Origin: a virus
Virus record (IMG/VR): IMGVR_UViG_3300013307_000030
Location: 1-41,772 of that record
DNA length: 41,772 bases
Reading direction: 5' to 3' (one strand)
This document shows positions 1 through 9,339 of the stretch, in pieces; position 1 is the first letter of the stretch, and each line of letters opens with the position of its first letter. The translations under genes were made by a program, and so were the position numbers. The notes beneath the pieces were generated by a model that saw only the letters and a program-made list of their open reading frames with translations, ran no database searches and was not told where the DNA came from.

Positions 1-2797
1 AGCCGACGTGCAAGCGAAGGCGATCGCAAATGGCATTGCGTCAAAACACGATTTTGACGTGGCCAACCATACCGCACCCTATCAGGCAGACATTAAAGCC
101 TCAGAGCAAGAAAACGGAATCCCTGATGGGCTTCTGTCGGCGCTCGTCTCGAAAGAATCCAGCGGCCAAGCCGATGCAAAAAGCAATAAAGGGGCCATCG
201 GCTTAACGCAGGTGCTGCCCTCTACGCTCGTTGATTTAGGCTATGACGAACAGGAAGTTGCCAACAACCCGCAGCTGCAAATTCAGGCTGGCGCCAAATA
301 CCTTGGCCAGATGCTGAAAGCAACCGGCGGCGATGTGCAGCGTGCGCTGGTGGCTTACCATAGCGGCCTCGGAAACTTGGCCAAATACGAAAGCGGCGAT
401 AAGCAAATGGGGCCAGAAACGGCAGGCTATGCCACAGACCCGCGCTTCTCGCGCTTTATTGCCCCGCCACAGACGCAGCAACCCCAACAGGATGAGGTGC
501 AGCGGCTGGCGCAGGCAACCAACCAGCCATTGCAGGAACCCGCGCCGGGCGTGCCGATTGGTGAGCAAGTGGCCGAAGCTGGCCGTGGTCTGGCTCAGGC
601 AGCGGTTAACGTGGCCAACATTCCCGGCAGCGTGGTTAACACCGGATTGCAGGCGGCGGGCGTGTCGCCAGAAAATCAGGTTATGACGCTGCAACTGCCG
701 GAGAACATGCGGCCACAGAGTGAGGCGGCTCAAATCGGCGCGCAGATCGCCCCGTATCTGATCCCAATCCCCGGCGTCCAGACTGAATCCATTGCACAGG
801 CTGCGGCCCGTGGTGCTGACGCGCTGATCCCTCGCGTTGCGCAGTTTATTGAACGCAATGCCCCGCAGAGTATCGCAGAGAACGTGGTGGGTGCGCTGGC
901 GCAGAACTCCAGCAGCGGCAACCAGAACGGCTTTGGTGCGCAGATTGCGCAAGACACCGGCGCATCGCTGGGTGTTCGTGCAGCATTGCCGGTTGTTGGC
1001 CGGACGGCGCAGGCGGTGCAACGTGCTTTTGGCCGTGAGGCTCCAGAGGTTGTACAGGCCCGTACTGCAGCAGAAGGTGCTGCCGGAGAGGTTCCGCCGC
1101 CAGCTGCAGGAGACGCTGCGCCCGCACCGACGCCAGAACCTGCACCAGCGCCAACACCTGCGCCGAACGCTGCCACGGGCGGCACCAGTGAGGAAGAAGC
1201 GTTGCGCACGGCTGCGTTGCGCTCCGGCGCTTCTGATGCCGACCCTAATCTGGCCAACAATCTGGACGGGCTGAATATTGCTCCTCGCGCTGACGTGCAG
1301 CAGGCGGCGGAGCGCATCGGCCTAAGCGATGATCTGCTACCTTCGCACCTGTCCGGGAATGAGCAGTATCAGGCAGTCGAACAGGCCATTAAATCCCGTC
1401 CGGGCAGCGGTCTGCGAGTGCAGGAAGACCAGGCGATTGCAAAGCTGGCTAACCGCGCGGGCTCGCTTATCGATGAGGCAGCGCAGGCAGATAGCTCGCT
1501 GGCGCTCAGTACCCGATTTAACACGGAATATGAACAGCGGATGGCTGCGCTAAACCGTCGCAGCGATGCCCTGTATAAGAACGTTGATGAAGCCCTACCG
1601 GCCAATGCGCAGGTGGAAGCCCCAACAACGGCGGACTATCTGAATAAAACCGCAGATGATGTGGGCGGGTGGGAGAACCTCAGCACACCAGAAAAAGCAG
1701 TGTTCAAAGCAGTAAATCCGGCGGGCGAAAAGCTACCCTCCGGCGAAATGGCTCCGGGCGTTCTGACGTATGCGCGGCTTAACCGTGTGCGCAAAGAAAT
1801 CGGCAACGCCCTCGGCAAAAAACAGGGGGTTTACAAAGACGAAGACGAGGCAGTTTTGCGCGGCCTTTACGCTCGCTTGTCGGAAGACCAGAAAAACATC
1901 CTTGGCGACGTGGGCGCCCGCCGCGATTTTGAGGTGGCCAATCGGCTGGTGGCCATGCGTAAAGGCATGGAAGATCGCATGGTTGCGCTGCGGGGCAAGG
2001 ATCTGTCCGGCGATGCCACCCGTAAAGCCTCGCTGGCCATTGCCGGTATGGCTCGCGGGGACGCGGCTCAGTTTCGCCGGTTGTTTGAAGGTAATGGCGT
2101 GCCGGGTAAACGCGCCGAAAAACCGCTGGTGCAGACCCGCGTACACCGCCAGCAGTTAATCGCTAACGCCATTGGTGACCAGTTAAGCGCCGGGCGCCGC
2201 GGCACCGGTTTTAATCCGGCAGGTTTTGCGGATTGGTACGGCAATTTGCAGAAAAACGGCGGTTTGTCGCTTATCGCTAAACAAATGCCCGGCTCTTTTA
2301 TGGCGGAGTTACGCGACCTTCACACGGTAGCCGACGCAATCCGCCAGGCGAAAGGGAAAGAGATCACCACTGGACGACTGAACGACTTTACTCGTCGGTT
2401 TGATCGAGTGAATAAGGCGGCTTCCCTAATTGCGGATAACGCCACTAAAGCAGGTGCGGCCATCGGCGGTGTTATCGGGCCTTTGGGGGCTGCGGCGGGT
2501 GTGGCAGCCGGTGGTAAAGTGTCACAGATTGCGCAACGTCTTGGCGGTGCCGAAGCCTCCACGGCTGCGGAAAAACTGATTTCTTCACCTGCCTACCAGG
2601 CACAGGTGCGCCGGTTGGCCAACGCCACGCCGGAACGCGTGGACGAGGTGATCGATGCTGCCGACGAGGTGATTAAAAAGGTGCCTGCGTACCAAGATTT
2701 AATCAGGTCGCTGCCGCAGTCTGAACGCGTTAAACTGGCGCGGCTCGGCTTTATTGGCTGGGTTAATTCATTCAACGACGAACAACAGGGGCAGTAG
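1..2797 (+). CDS. Ejection (internal virion) protein, C-terminal part, with lytic transglycosylase domain; 5' end lies off the window
   Basis: Open from the first base; a GTG at 8 is only an internal codon. Residues about 30-150 form a soluble lytic transglycosylase-like domain: a catalytic-Glu motif LVSKESSG, then GAIGLTQVLP and a later ALVAYHSG block. This is followed by a Pro/Ala-rich linker, helical segments, and a Gly/Ala-rich hydrophobic stretch near residues 815-835. It occupies the slot of P22 gp16, just before the tailspike, where ejected pilot proteins digest peptidoglycan and help DNA cross the envelope. If the window is circular it continues in frame from the gene starting at 40778, giving one protein of about 1,263 residues that would combine gp20-like and gp16-like parts. 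It ends with TAG directly against the tailspike ATG. Domain call is from motifs; the fusion is inference. Confidence 0.8.
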   Translation, partial: ADVQAKAIANGIASKHDFDVANHTAPYQADIKASEQENGIPDGLLSALVSKESSGQADAKSNKGAIGLTQVLPSTLVDLGYDEQEVANNPQLQIQAGAKYLGQMLKATGGDVQRALVAYHSGLGNLAKYESGDKQMGPETAGYATDPRFSRFIAPPQTQQPQQDEVQRLAQATNQPLQEPAPGVPIGEQVAEAGRGLAQAAVNVANIPGSVVNTGLQAAGVSPENQVMTLQLPENMRPQSEAAQIGAQIAPYLIPIPGVQTESIAQAAARGADALIPRVAQFIERNAPQSIAENVVGALAQNSSSGNQNGFGAQIAQDTGASLGVRAALPVVGRTAQAVQRAFGREAPEVVQARTAAEGAAGEVPPPAAGDAAPAPTPEPAPAPTPAPNAATGGTSEEEALRTAALRSGASDADPNLANNLDGLNIAPRADVQQAAERIGLSDDLLPSHLSGNEQYQAVEQAIKSRPGSGLRVQEDQAIAKLANRAGSLIDEAAQADSSLALSTRFNTEYEQRMAALNRRSDALYKNVDEALPANAQVEAPTTADYLNKTADDVGGWENLSTPEKAVFKAVNPAGEKLPSGEMAPGVLTYARLNRVRKEIGNALGKKQGVYKDEDEAVLRGLYARLSEDQKNILGDVGARRDFEVANRLVAMRKGMEDRMVALRGKDLSGDATRKASLAIAGMARGDAAQFRRLFEGNGVPGKRAEKPLVQTRVHRQQLIANAIGDQLSAGRRGTGFNPAGFADWYGNLQKNGGLSLIAKQMPGSFMAELRDLHTVADAIRQAKGKEITTGRLNDFTRRFDRVNKAASLIADNATKAGAAIGGVIGPLGAAAGVAAGGKVSQIAQRLGGAEASTAAEKLISSPAYQAQVRRLANATPERVDEVIDAADEVIKKVPAYQDLIRSLPQSERVKLARLGFIGWVNSFNDEQQGQ

Positions 2798-5152
2798 ATG
2801 GCCGATAATAAAGCTGGCGGCGCTAACGTGGTTATTGCCATGCCTGCGCAGCAGTTCACGCGGGCGGATCAGTTTCAGTCTTTGTTCAACGGCAAAATCT
2901 TCATTGGCCAGATTGACAAAGACCCACGCGATCCAAAAAACCAAATTGACGTTTTTATTGAGCAGGAAGATGGCAGCCTTATGCGGGTGCCGCAACCTCT
3001 GCGCACCAACAATGCAGGTTTTCCGGTTTACAGCGGCAAGATCGTTAAGTTTGTGACGACGCAGGGGCATTCTATGGCCACCTACGATCAGAACGACGTT
3101 TTACAGCTGTATTTTCCTAACGTATTGAAGTACGACCCTGATCAGTTCTCCGGCGCTGTGGGTAATGCCGACGGCCTAAAAGTCATTGGCCGTTGCGATA
3201 GCGTAGCCGCGCTGCGAAATATCATTGGGGTTAAGGACCAATGGATCAGCGTGGCCAGCTATACGGCGGGCACGCATATGGGTGGCGGTTTCTTTTACTG
3301 GGTGAACGACACGACAAAGCTGGATGATTCGGGCACCTTCTTCCGTGTTAATCCTGCAGGTGGCTGGCGTCGTGATATGCCGGATATCTTTGCGCTTAAC
3401 ATCATCCACTTTGGTGCGATTCCCGGCGCGGATAAAGATGCCATGCCTGCTATCAAACTGATGCACGCGTGGGGATCTCGCTACTCCGCCGACAACGGCA
3501 CGTCGATCACCTACTCGCCGGGCATTAAAATCCCCGCGGGCGTGTTTGGTGTGTCTTCGTGGGATCTGGGCGACGTGGAGATCGGCGCGTTTAAGATTGC
3601 AGGCGCCCAAACCTCATATGGCATTCTTCCGGCTACCACGCTTATTCCAATCAACAAGACTACGACAACGCCTGTTTTTGCGTTCCGCGCGCGTCGAATG
3701 ATGATTGAATGCCTGCGCTTTGACGGTACGGGTAGCGTACAACCGTTCCTGGTAAACCGTGTGACTCGTGGTGCGTTCTGCCGTATCTACTGCTTTTTGG
3801 CGCAGAACGCTGGCGGGCGTATCTTTCAGGTTAAAGACACGCTGGACACGAAGATTGATCAGGTTTACAGCTACGACTGTAAAGCCGCGTTTTTCCGTTC
3901 CACCTGGTCGAATGAGAACCCCGGCGGCTGGACTCACTCAACAGCGATCGAGTTGTCAAACTTCAACTTCAACCGCCACACCGGCGAAGACGCTTTTTGG
4001 GCTATCCGCGCAACGCAGTGCGTAATGCACAACGGCTGGTTTGACCATTGCGAAAACTCTGCGGATATTTCTCAGGGCGAATGGGTGATGGACACCATCA
4101 TTGTGGAAGGTGCCAAAAACCCTATCAAAGCCAAATATGCAAAGCTGACGCAAAATAACTGCCGATATGCTCAGGGTGCGGGCCTCGATATGGATGCGTC
4201 CGGTTATGATCCTTCAATGGATAACGGCGCAAGTATTCCCCCATCGGTTACGAACGGTTTCGATCAGGGCGGCACCAGCATTAACACCGCAGGCGTGGAT
4301 TTTGATACCGGCGTTTCGCATCGCTTCAACTGGTCGAAAAACACCATCGAGAACCTCACGAATGCAGATACCTGGTACGTTGCCGGGCGTTTGACAATGC
4401 CGCGCTTGGGCGACTCTGCTTTGATGCGTATTGTTGGCTCGTCAAACTGGGACAGCGCCGATGGGGGCATGGACCGCCCTGCAGGTACTGGTTTCGGTAG
4501 CGGTTGCTCTTACATCGCGCTTGAAATGAAAGACCCCGGCTCAGAATCAACGGCTCGCGTTGAGGCTCACTGGTGGAACGAGGATAACGGCCCGTTAAGC
4601 GAAGTTAAAATCGTGCATACGTGGCAGACCATTACCATCTACGTGCGCATGCGACAGTATGCCCGTTATGGCGCAATCTATCTCGATACCACTGGCCGCC
4701 CGCGTTCTCTGACCGGGAACCCTACATTCTTCCGCCCGGATCTGTCAGTTATCGCGGATGGGGATTTAAATGCACTGCGCAATCTGGTGAATGTGCCAGC
4801 GCGTAAAACCTTCAATAAAGGCCAATACGGCTCGAATGGTTTTGGTCAGGATTTGGATCAGGGCGATCTGATTATTTATCAGACCAATAAAGAAGTGGTG
4901 CATGCGGTTGAATATATGCCGTTGCAGCATAACGGGAATAAGCGATACCTCCCGCTAACTGTGAACCCTAATTTGGGTATGCGTCTCCCGCGTTTTACTA
5001 TCGAAGAAATTCGCGGAATGAACCCCGCCGATAGCGTTTACTGTTGCGTACTTATTACCAACTATAAGCCGGGTAACGCAGTTACAGCAGCCGTTCCTGC
5101 ATTTTCTGACGGCCTGCACTGGATCAGCTATTACGACGGCAGTTTTATTTAA
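2798..5152 (+). CDS. Tailspike with P22-type head-binding domain
   Basis: 784 residues. Residues about 10-120 match the P22 tailspike head-binding domain (NGKIFIGQIDKDP, QGHSMATYD, NVLKYDPDQF), which attaches the trimer to the tail hub. A linker with GGGFFYW and GGWRR follows, then a long region rich in short beta strands and Asn/Asp turns, as expected of a right-handed beta-helix that binds and probably cleaves a surface polysaccharide. The C-terminal third differs from P22, so the receptor is probably different; an exopolysaccharide depolymerase is plausible but not shown by any motif I can assign. The ATG follows the TAG of the ejection gene with no gap; the Shine-Dalgarno AGGGG lies inside the upstream gene. 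A bidirectional terminator follows. Confidence 0.9.
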   Translation: MADNKAGGANVVIAMPAQQFTRADQFQSLFNGKIFIGQIDKDPRDPKNQIDVFIEQEDGSLMRVPQPLRTNNAGFPVYSGKIVKFVTTQGHSMATYDQNDVLQLYFPNVLKYDPDQFSGAVGNADGLKVIGRCDSVAALRNIIGVKDQWISVASYTAGTHMGGGFFYWVNDTTKLDDSGTFFRVNPAGGWRRDMPDIFALNIIHFGAIPGADKDAMPAIKLMHAWGSRYSADNGTSITYSPGIKIPAGVFGVSSWDLGDVEIGAFKIAGAQTSYGILPATTLIPINKTTTTPVFAFRARRMMIECLRFDGTGSVQPFLVNRVTRGAFCRIYCFLAQNAGGRIFQVKDTLDTKIDQVYSYDCKAAFFRSTWSNENPGGWTHSTAIELSNFNFNRHTGEDAFWAIRATQCVMHNGWFDHCENSADISQGEWVMDTIIVEGAKNPIKAKYAKLTQNNCRYAQGAGLDMDASGYDPSMDNGASIPPSVTNGFDQGGTSINTAGVDFDTGVSHRFNWSKNTIENLTNADTWYVAGRLTMPRLGDSALMRIVGSSNWDSADGGMDRPAGTGFGSGCSYIALEMKDPGSESTARVEAHWWNEDNGPLSEVKIVHTWQTITIYVRMRQYARYGAIYLDTTGRPRSLTGNPTFFRPDLSVIADGDLNALRNLVNVPARKTFNKGQYGSNGFGQDLDQGDLIIYQTNKEVVHAVEYMPLQHNGNKRYLPLTVNPNLGMRLPRFTIEEIRGMNPADSVYCCVLITNYKPGNAVTAAVPAFSDGLHWISYYDGSFI

Positions 5153-5162
5153 ATAGGTAAAT

Positions 5163-5192
5163 AAAAAGGGCGCTCTATGCGCCCTCTTTTTC
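5163..5192. terminator. Bidirectional rho-independent terminator
   Basis: Perfect 7-bp stem AGGGCGC/GCGCCCT around a TCTAT loop, flanked by AAAAA on the left and TTTTT on the right. It works for the rightward tailspike transcript and the leftward replication transcript, which converge here. The TAG stop of the leftward zinc protein lies in the loop. Confidence 0.9.
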
Positions 5193-5351
5193 TGCCCGCT
5201 TTCTTGCACTGTATTCCCTGTCATATGCGTTCTGGCACTCCCGGCAAATAGGGCGGCGCCCGTCTTTACTTCTTCCCGCATATTTCCTGAAATCCTCCAG
5301 CGGTTTATCCTTCCCGCACTTAGTACAGACTTTTTTAACCACTCCAAACAT
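5175..5351 (-). CDS. Small treble-clef/zinc-ribbon protein
   Basis: 58 residues from ATG at 5351. Two CxxC pairs (CTKCGKDKP and CRECQNAYD) flank a FRKYAGRSKDGRR loop, the pattern seen at the zinc-binding start of many phage HNH nucleases; no HNH catalytic part is present, so this is a stand-alone zinc module of unknown role. Longer upstream starts in the frame would run through the promoter and repeat pair at 5401-5429, so the short form is preferred. It is the last leftward gene, and its TAG stop sits in the terminator loop. Confidence 0.65.
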   Translation of the reverse strand: MFGVVKKVCTKCGKDKPLEDFRKYAGRSKDGRRPICRECQNAYDREYSARKRAEKEGA

Positions 5352-5400
5352 CGCGTTTTTACGTTCCACCGCTGATCCCCTGATAATGCAACCTGCCCGC

Positions 5401-5429
5401 AGTTTAGACAAGTTGCAGGCAAGTTGCAA
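5401..5429 (-). promoter_or_regulatory. Leftward promoter with two ACAAGTTGCA-type sites
   Basis: On the minus strand TTGCAA (5429-5424), a 17-bp spacer and TAAACT (5406-5401) form a sigma70-like promoter for the zinc protein. Plus-strand copies ACAAGTTGCA (5408-5417) and GCAAGTTGCA (5419-5428) fill the -35 box and spacer. Confidence 0.6.
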
Positions 5430-5433
5430 CCTG

Positions 5434-7695
5434 TTAACCCTTGTTGAACCGCAGAGTCAGATCTACGTCGGCCTCGATTGGCATCGGGTAATCTTGCGTG
5501 GTGGCCCAATCGGCTAACTCACATAAGAATTTCTGAAATGCCGGTTCTCTGCGCGGATCGATGGCCGGTAGATCGGAAACGCCCTGATCGTGTACGTGCA
5601 TAACCCATTGCCAGCCTTGCTCCTCGCTCTGCACAATCTTATGCGCCAGCAGGTCACGGCAAAGCCCCTGCACCACGTTGTTACACCATACGCCGCCGTG
5701 CGCGTAGCGTTTCTGCAAGCCTGCGTCGGTCATGCACCAGAAACTAACGATAGTATCGCTGTCGTCGTCGTCCTCGTCTTCTTCGCCGTCTTCTGGCTCC
5801 TCATAGACGGCTTCTTGCATAAACTCGCCGTCGATTTCAACGACAACCCATGCGATCGGCTCTTTGCGCTTCTTCTCTTTACGGCCACTAATGGCAGGCC
5901 ACATATACGACAGATAGCGACCACTCGGCAGACGAATGCGCAACCAGTTATCACCTTTGCTATCTTTGGTCACATCGATGCGCAGCATGCCGTTATGGCC
6001 GCAGGTGTAAACCATGCCGGGGTTGTTGATGGCTGCGCGGGTGCAGTCATCAAGCTGTTTCCAGAATGCGACAGTTTTCGGGCGCCCTTCACGCCACATG
6101 CGTTTGATTGAATCGAGCGCCAGCCATACTTCTTTGTCCAGACCAGTGGCCGCGATGTTCTTTTGAAATTTCGGATTATGGTACAGCCGATTTGCCTGCG
6201 AAAACGCCCATTCGGGTATCACGTTTTGCTCATACAGCCCGCGCGCTAGTCCGTCCAGGTCTAGGCGGTAGTTTTTGGCCATGCCTGCGAATGCCGGAAC
6301 GCCCCCGGCATACCCCATAGATAACTCAGTAACCTTGCAAACCATGTATAGCGGGTGCTTTTTGTGCATTTCCTCATAAGGGATATTGAACATATTCACG
6401 CCGTTGAGGTAATACAGGTTTTTTCCTTCCCGGTAGGCATCCAGAATTTTGTGCTCTCCAGACACCCACGCAAGCCCGCGACCTTCCATGCTCGACCAGT
6501 CGCCATCGCGGAATTTATTGCCGGGGGTTGCGATGATTGACGCCCTGATGCACGACGTGGCTTGTTTAAGCAGTGATGGCGGCAGAAGATAATCATCCGC
6601 CTCGCTGCGCCACATCTTCACGGCAGAGACGAAGGCAGCGATCTCCCACGGCTTCATCGATCCGCGCGTGATGTTTTGCAGCTGTGGGCCAGTTCCCGCC
6701 CAACGCATAGTTGCCCCGGCGCCGCCATAACGGAACATGCCGCGCAGGCGGCCATCTTCGCACATGAAATTAAGCATTTTAGAGAATTTCGCCACGCTGG
6801 TGGCGGTGGCCATGCGTGATAATTCCAGAACGCGGCGCACAACCTCCGGCATATCCTTGCGCACCTCCAGCAGACGGTCGAACGTGGCCGCCTGCGTGTT
6901 CTCCAGCTTTGCTTCGGGCCATTTGGTGTTAACCCACAGTTTAAACTTATCGCGCTGCGTAGCCCTGATTCCGCCGGTTATCTCCTCCACCTCTTTCCGC
7001 AGCCTGTCGGCTTCACGGTCCGTCAGGCGAATGACGTTGCGTAAGTAGTGCTCGTCAACCATAACGCCACGGCAATTAATGTGGTGGTCGGCAACGATCA
7101 CTGCGCGCTCATACTCTGAATCATTCCAATCAGGCATCGCTTTTTCGCATGCGCGGGTTGTTTCAATATCCTGCCCGCCATAGGCACAATACGCCTTCCA
7201 TTCTTCCGGGTGCGTAGTGTGGTCGCAAAAGGTATGCCCGGCCTTGCGCCATTTTGAATTTTTAGGCTGAGGGATTGAAAACAGCTTAATCCATTCTTTA
7301 CCTTTGGAATCCTTCCAATATCTTTCCTCCAGCTTTAATGCTTTGGCCAAGCCAGATAAGTTACCGGGCAGGTTGTATAGTGTGGCCAGCTGTAAAATAT
7401 CTTTGCACTGCTCCGCCGGTATTTTAATTCCGTGTCGGTGTTCTAATACTTGATTATCAAATCCAAGGTTATTAGCACCGACCTTTAACATGCGCGGATT
7501 GGTTAAATCTAAAATAACTTGTGGCGGTATTTTCTGGCCCTTAGCCAGATCAAGAACGACTATCGGGCCATCGTCATAAGCATATTGAAACATAATAGTT
7601 TCGGTGGTTTTATCGCGGGCGTATTTAAACGCCCCCTGTTTTTTAAGATCGCTTTCGCTTCTACTTTCCAAATCATAATACAGCTTTGTAATCAT
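5434..7695 (-). CDS. Family A DNA polymerase with 3'-5' exonuclease
   Basis: 753 residues from ATG at 7695, chosen because it overlaps the upstream TGA as ATGA; a start at 7707 is also open. The N-terminus carries the proofreading motifs: YYDLESR (Exo I, residue about 8), NNLGFDNQ (Exo II) and YGGQDIETT (Exo III). The polymerase domain has motif A as DGDWSSMEGRG (about residue 393), motif B around KVTELSMGYAGG, and motif C as VHDQ (about residue 699) where most family A enzymes have HDE. The last Asp is kept, so activity is expected. It is the genome replicase, transcribed leftward with the DUF2800 nuclease. An acidic insertion lies between motifs B and C. Confidence 0.93.
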   Translation of the reverse strand: MITKLYYDLESRSESDLKKQGAFKYARDKTTETIMFQYAYDDGPIVVLDLAKGQKIPPQVILDLTNPRMLKVGANNLGFDNQVLEHRHGIKIPAEQCKDILQLATLYNLPGNLSGLAKALKLEERYWKDSKGKEWIKLFSIPQPKNSKWRKAGHTFCDHTTHPEEWKAYCAYGGQDIETTRACEKAMPDWNDSEYERAVIVADHHINCRGVMVDEHYLRNVIRLTDREADRLRKEVEEITGGIRATQRDKFKLWVNTKWPEAKLENTQAATFDRLLEVRKDMPEVVRRVLELSRMATATSVAKFSKMLNFMCEDGRLRGMFRYGGAGATMRWAGTGPQLQNITRGSMKPWEIAAFVSAVKMWRSEADDYLLPPSLLKQATSCIRASIIATPGNKFRDGDWSSMEGRGLAWVSGEHKILDAYREGKNLYYLNGVNMFNIPYEEMHKKHPLYMVCKVTELSMGYAGGVPAFAGMAKNYRLDLDGLARGLYEQNVIPEWAFSQANRLYHNPKFQKNIAATGLDKEVWLALDSIKRMWREGRPKTVAFWKQLDDCTRAAINNPGMVYTCGHNGMLRIDVTKDSKGDNWLRIRLPSGRYLSYMWPAISGRKEKKRKEPIAWVVVEIDGEFMQEAVYEEPEDGEEDEDDDDSDTIVSFWCMTDAGLQKRYAHGGVWCNNVVQGLCRDLLAHKIVQSEEQGWQWVMHVHDQGVSDLPAIDPRREPAFQKFLCELADWATTQDYPMPIEADVDLTLRFNKG

Positions 7696-8510
7696 CTGCG
7701 GCCCCATGATTTTTTACGTGCGCCACACTCTTCAACCTTGCAGAATTGGCAGTTATCAACCGTTGGCCGGTAATACTGTGGCGGCACTTTGCCGGTTGTG
7801 TTTAAAAATTCGAGCGCTTCCATGATGCGATCTGCGCCAAGCCTTGCAGCTTTAACAAACACGGCCATTTGGTCGAAGGTAAACGCCCATTGATCATCCG
7901 GTCGCCCTTTGGTGCGCGGCTGGTAGATAACCAGGCGAAATCGAACAATGCTATGCACCAGACGCAAACGGCGATACACGCCAAGCGCATAGCACATCAT
8001 CTGCGTGTTGATCTCTGCATCAACCTCCCAATGGCCAAATTTAAGATCGATAATCCACGCGGTGCCGTTTGGCATAATCACAACGGCGTCTGACGTACCA
8101 AAGGCGCGCAATATGCCTTCAAGGTGATCCACACCTAACGGCTGCGAGTAGTCCACCTGCGTTTCGATATACAGGCGCCCGCCAGCCTGAACCAGCGCCC
8201 ATACAAAATTAACGTAGCCTTGCAAATCGACGATGTGATTTTCAGCCAGGCGCCACGTTGCGTGCTTCTGCCCTAAGAAATCGGCAACGTTGTGCTGTAA
8301 AGGATCAGCACCTTCCCGCATGGCCGCCACACGTAGCCGCAATGTTTGTTCTGTGAAGAAGTGGCCCATTGTGCCCTCGTCTGCCGCTGCCGTGTTGCCT
8401 TCTTCGCGCTGCGGCAACAGAACCGACGCCGCGCAGCCGTCGCTGCCCTTCTTTCCCATCCAGCGATGCGATGCGCTGGCGCTAAAAAACTTGCTATGGA
8501 TATCCGGCAT
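7692..8510 (-). CDS. DUF2800-type PD-(D/E)XK (Cas4/RecB-like) nuclease
   Basis: 272 residues. An Asp at 141 (GTSDAVVI) followed by D155-L-K157 (IIDLKFG) is the PD-(D/E)XK core, and a Cys cluster near the C-terminus (CQFCKVEECG) resembles the iron-sulphur cysteines of Cas4/AddB-type nucleases. This pattern fits the DUF2800 family found beside phage DNA polymerases. It probably processes DNA ends in replication or recombination. Start ATG has GGGG five bases upstream. The stop overlaps the polymerase start (ATGA), so the two are probably translationally coupled. Confidence 0.8.
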   Translation of the reverse strand: MPDIHSKFFSASASHRWMGKKGSDGCAASVLLPQREEGNTAAADEGTMGHFFTEQTLRLRVAAMREGADPLQHNVADFLGQKHATWRLAENHIVDLQGYVNFVWALVQAGGRLYIETQVDYSQPLGVDHLEGILRAFGTSDAVVIMPNGTAWIIDLKFGHWEVDAEINTQMMCYALGVYRRLRLVHSIVRFRLVIYQPRTKGRPDDQWAFTFDQMAVFVKAARLGADRIMEALEFLNTTGKVPPQYYRPTVDNCQFCKVEECGARKKSWGRR

Positions 8511-8521
8511 AACTACCCCGA

Positions 8522-8547
8522 TAAAAAAGGCGGCACAATGGCCGCCT
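8522..8547 (-). terminator. Leftward rho-independent terminator
   Basis: On the minus strand AGGCGGC/GCCGCCT forms a 7-bp stem with a 6-nt loop, followed by a run of six T. It sits between the low-complexity protein gene and the DUF2800 gene, so it would limit polymerase expression unless transcription is antiterminated. Confidence 0.75.
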
Positions 8548-8563
8548 GGTCAGTTAGTCCGTA

Positions 8564-9271
8564 TTACTGGACATATTTATCGATAATGACGTTGATGTCG
8601 TCCAGTGCGGTTTCAACATCATCGGAAGGGATGTTAACGGCGACATTCCAACCTTTGCCCGCCAAATATTCTTTAACTTCATCGTTAGCGGCATCTACAT
8701 CGCCAGCCAGCTGACAGAGGTTTTCAATTTCGGCGCGATCGTCGGCCTGATCCGGGGTGTCATATTCCGGTTCTGGCTTGCGCTGCTCTTGAGCTGGTGC
8801 GCTGGTGGTTTCCGTTACCGACGATGCGCGGGTGCGCTGACGGCGGCCCGTAGTGGCTACGGCAGTGCTTTCCGTTCCTGCGTCCTCTTTTTCGGTCATT
8901 TCCGCCGTTTGTGTCGTTTCGCTTGCGCGGGTGCGCTGGCGGCGTCCGTTACCAACCGCCGCGCCTGCATCGGCCTGCGTGGTTTCTGCCGGTGTCTCAG
9001 TAGTCGCGGTTGCCGTACCCGGAGCCGATGCACGGGAGCGGCCACGGCCTGTTTGGCCCGTCGCTGCACCGCTCGCAGAACCATTTGAGGCTGATTCTGT
9101 GGTGCTTACGTTTTTTTCTGCGGTGGCCACATCCTGCGCCAGCGTGGTTTTTACCGGAGCGCTATCGCTGGTGGTATGGGTAATGCTGCGTTCCAGAATA
9201 TCGTTGCGGCGTTCCTGAGATGCGACAAAACGCTCTACCAGAGCCAGAAACTTTTCGAGATAAGCGATCAT
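8564..9271 (-). CDS. Low-complexity protein with RRQRTRAS repeats
   Basis: 235 residues, not recognised. A short helical N-terminus (about 1-28) is followed by a Thr/Ala/Ser/Glu-rich disordered middle with two copies of GRRQRTRAS and a related GRGRSRAS, then an acidic, probably folded C-terminal 70 residues. The basic repeats could contact nucleic acid; the DUF669 protein in the same cluster ends in a similar basic tail (RQPRQRRARA). A strong AAGGA lies eight bases before the ATG. It has its own upstream promoter inside the methyltransferase gene end and a terminator behind it. Its position among replication genes suggests an accessory replication role, which is inference. Confidence 0.7.
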   Translation of the reverse strand: MIAYLEKFLALVERFVASQERRNDILERSITHTTSDSAPVKTTLAQDVATAEKNVSTTESASNGSASGAATGQTGRGRSRASAPGTATATTETPAETTQADAGAAVGNGRRQRTRASETTQTAEMTEKEDAGTESTAVATTGRRQRTRASSVTETTSAPAQEQRKPEPEYDTPDQADDRAEIENLCQLAGDVDAANDEVKEYLAGKGWNVAVNIPSDDVETALDDINVIIDKYVQ

Positions 9272-9305
9272 TTAATAAATCCTTGTTTGTGGGTTAACGC
9301 AGGTC

Positions 9306-9339
9306 ACTCTATTGCAACTTGTGCGCGTTTGCAACTTGT
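9306..9339 (-). promoter_or_regulatory. Leftward promoter with two ACAAGTTGCA sites inside the methyltransferase 3' end
   Basis: On the minus strand TTGCAA (9334-9329), a 17-bp spacer and TAGAGT (9311-9306) form a promoter for the gene starting at 9271. Two exact ACAAGTTGCA copies (minus strand, 9339-9330 and 9322-9313) overlap the -35 box and spacer, inside the last codons of the methyltransferase. Confidence 0.6.

Noticed and set aside
236-1021. Long minus-strand frame (261 codons) opposite the ejection gene
   Set aside because: Shadow of the GC-rich plus-strand gene; no ribosome site, no recognisable domain.
4955-5509. 184-codon minus-strand frame over the tailspike end
   Set aside because: Crosses the bidirectional terminator and overlaps two supported genes and a promoter.
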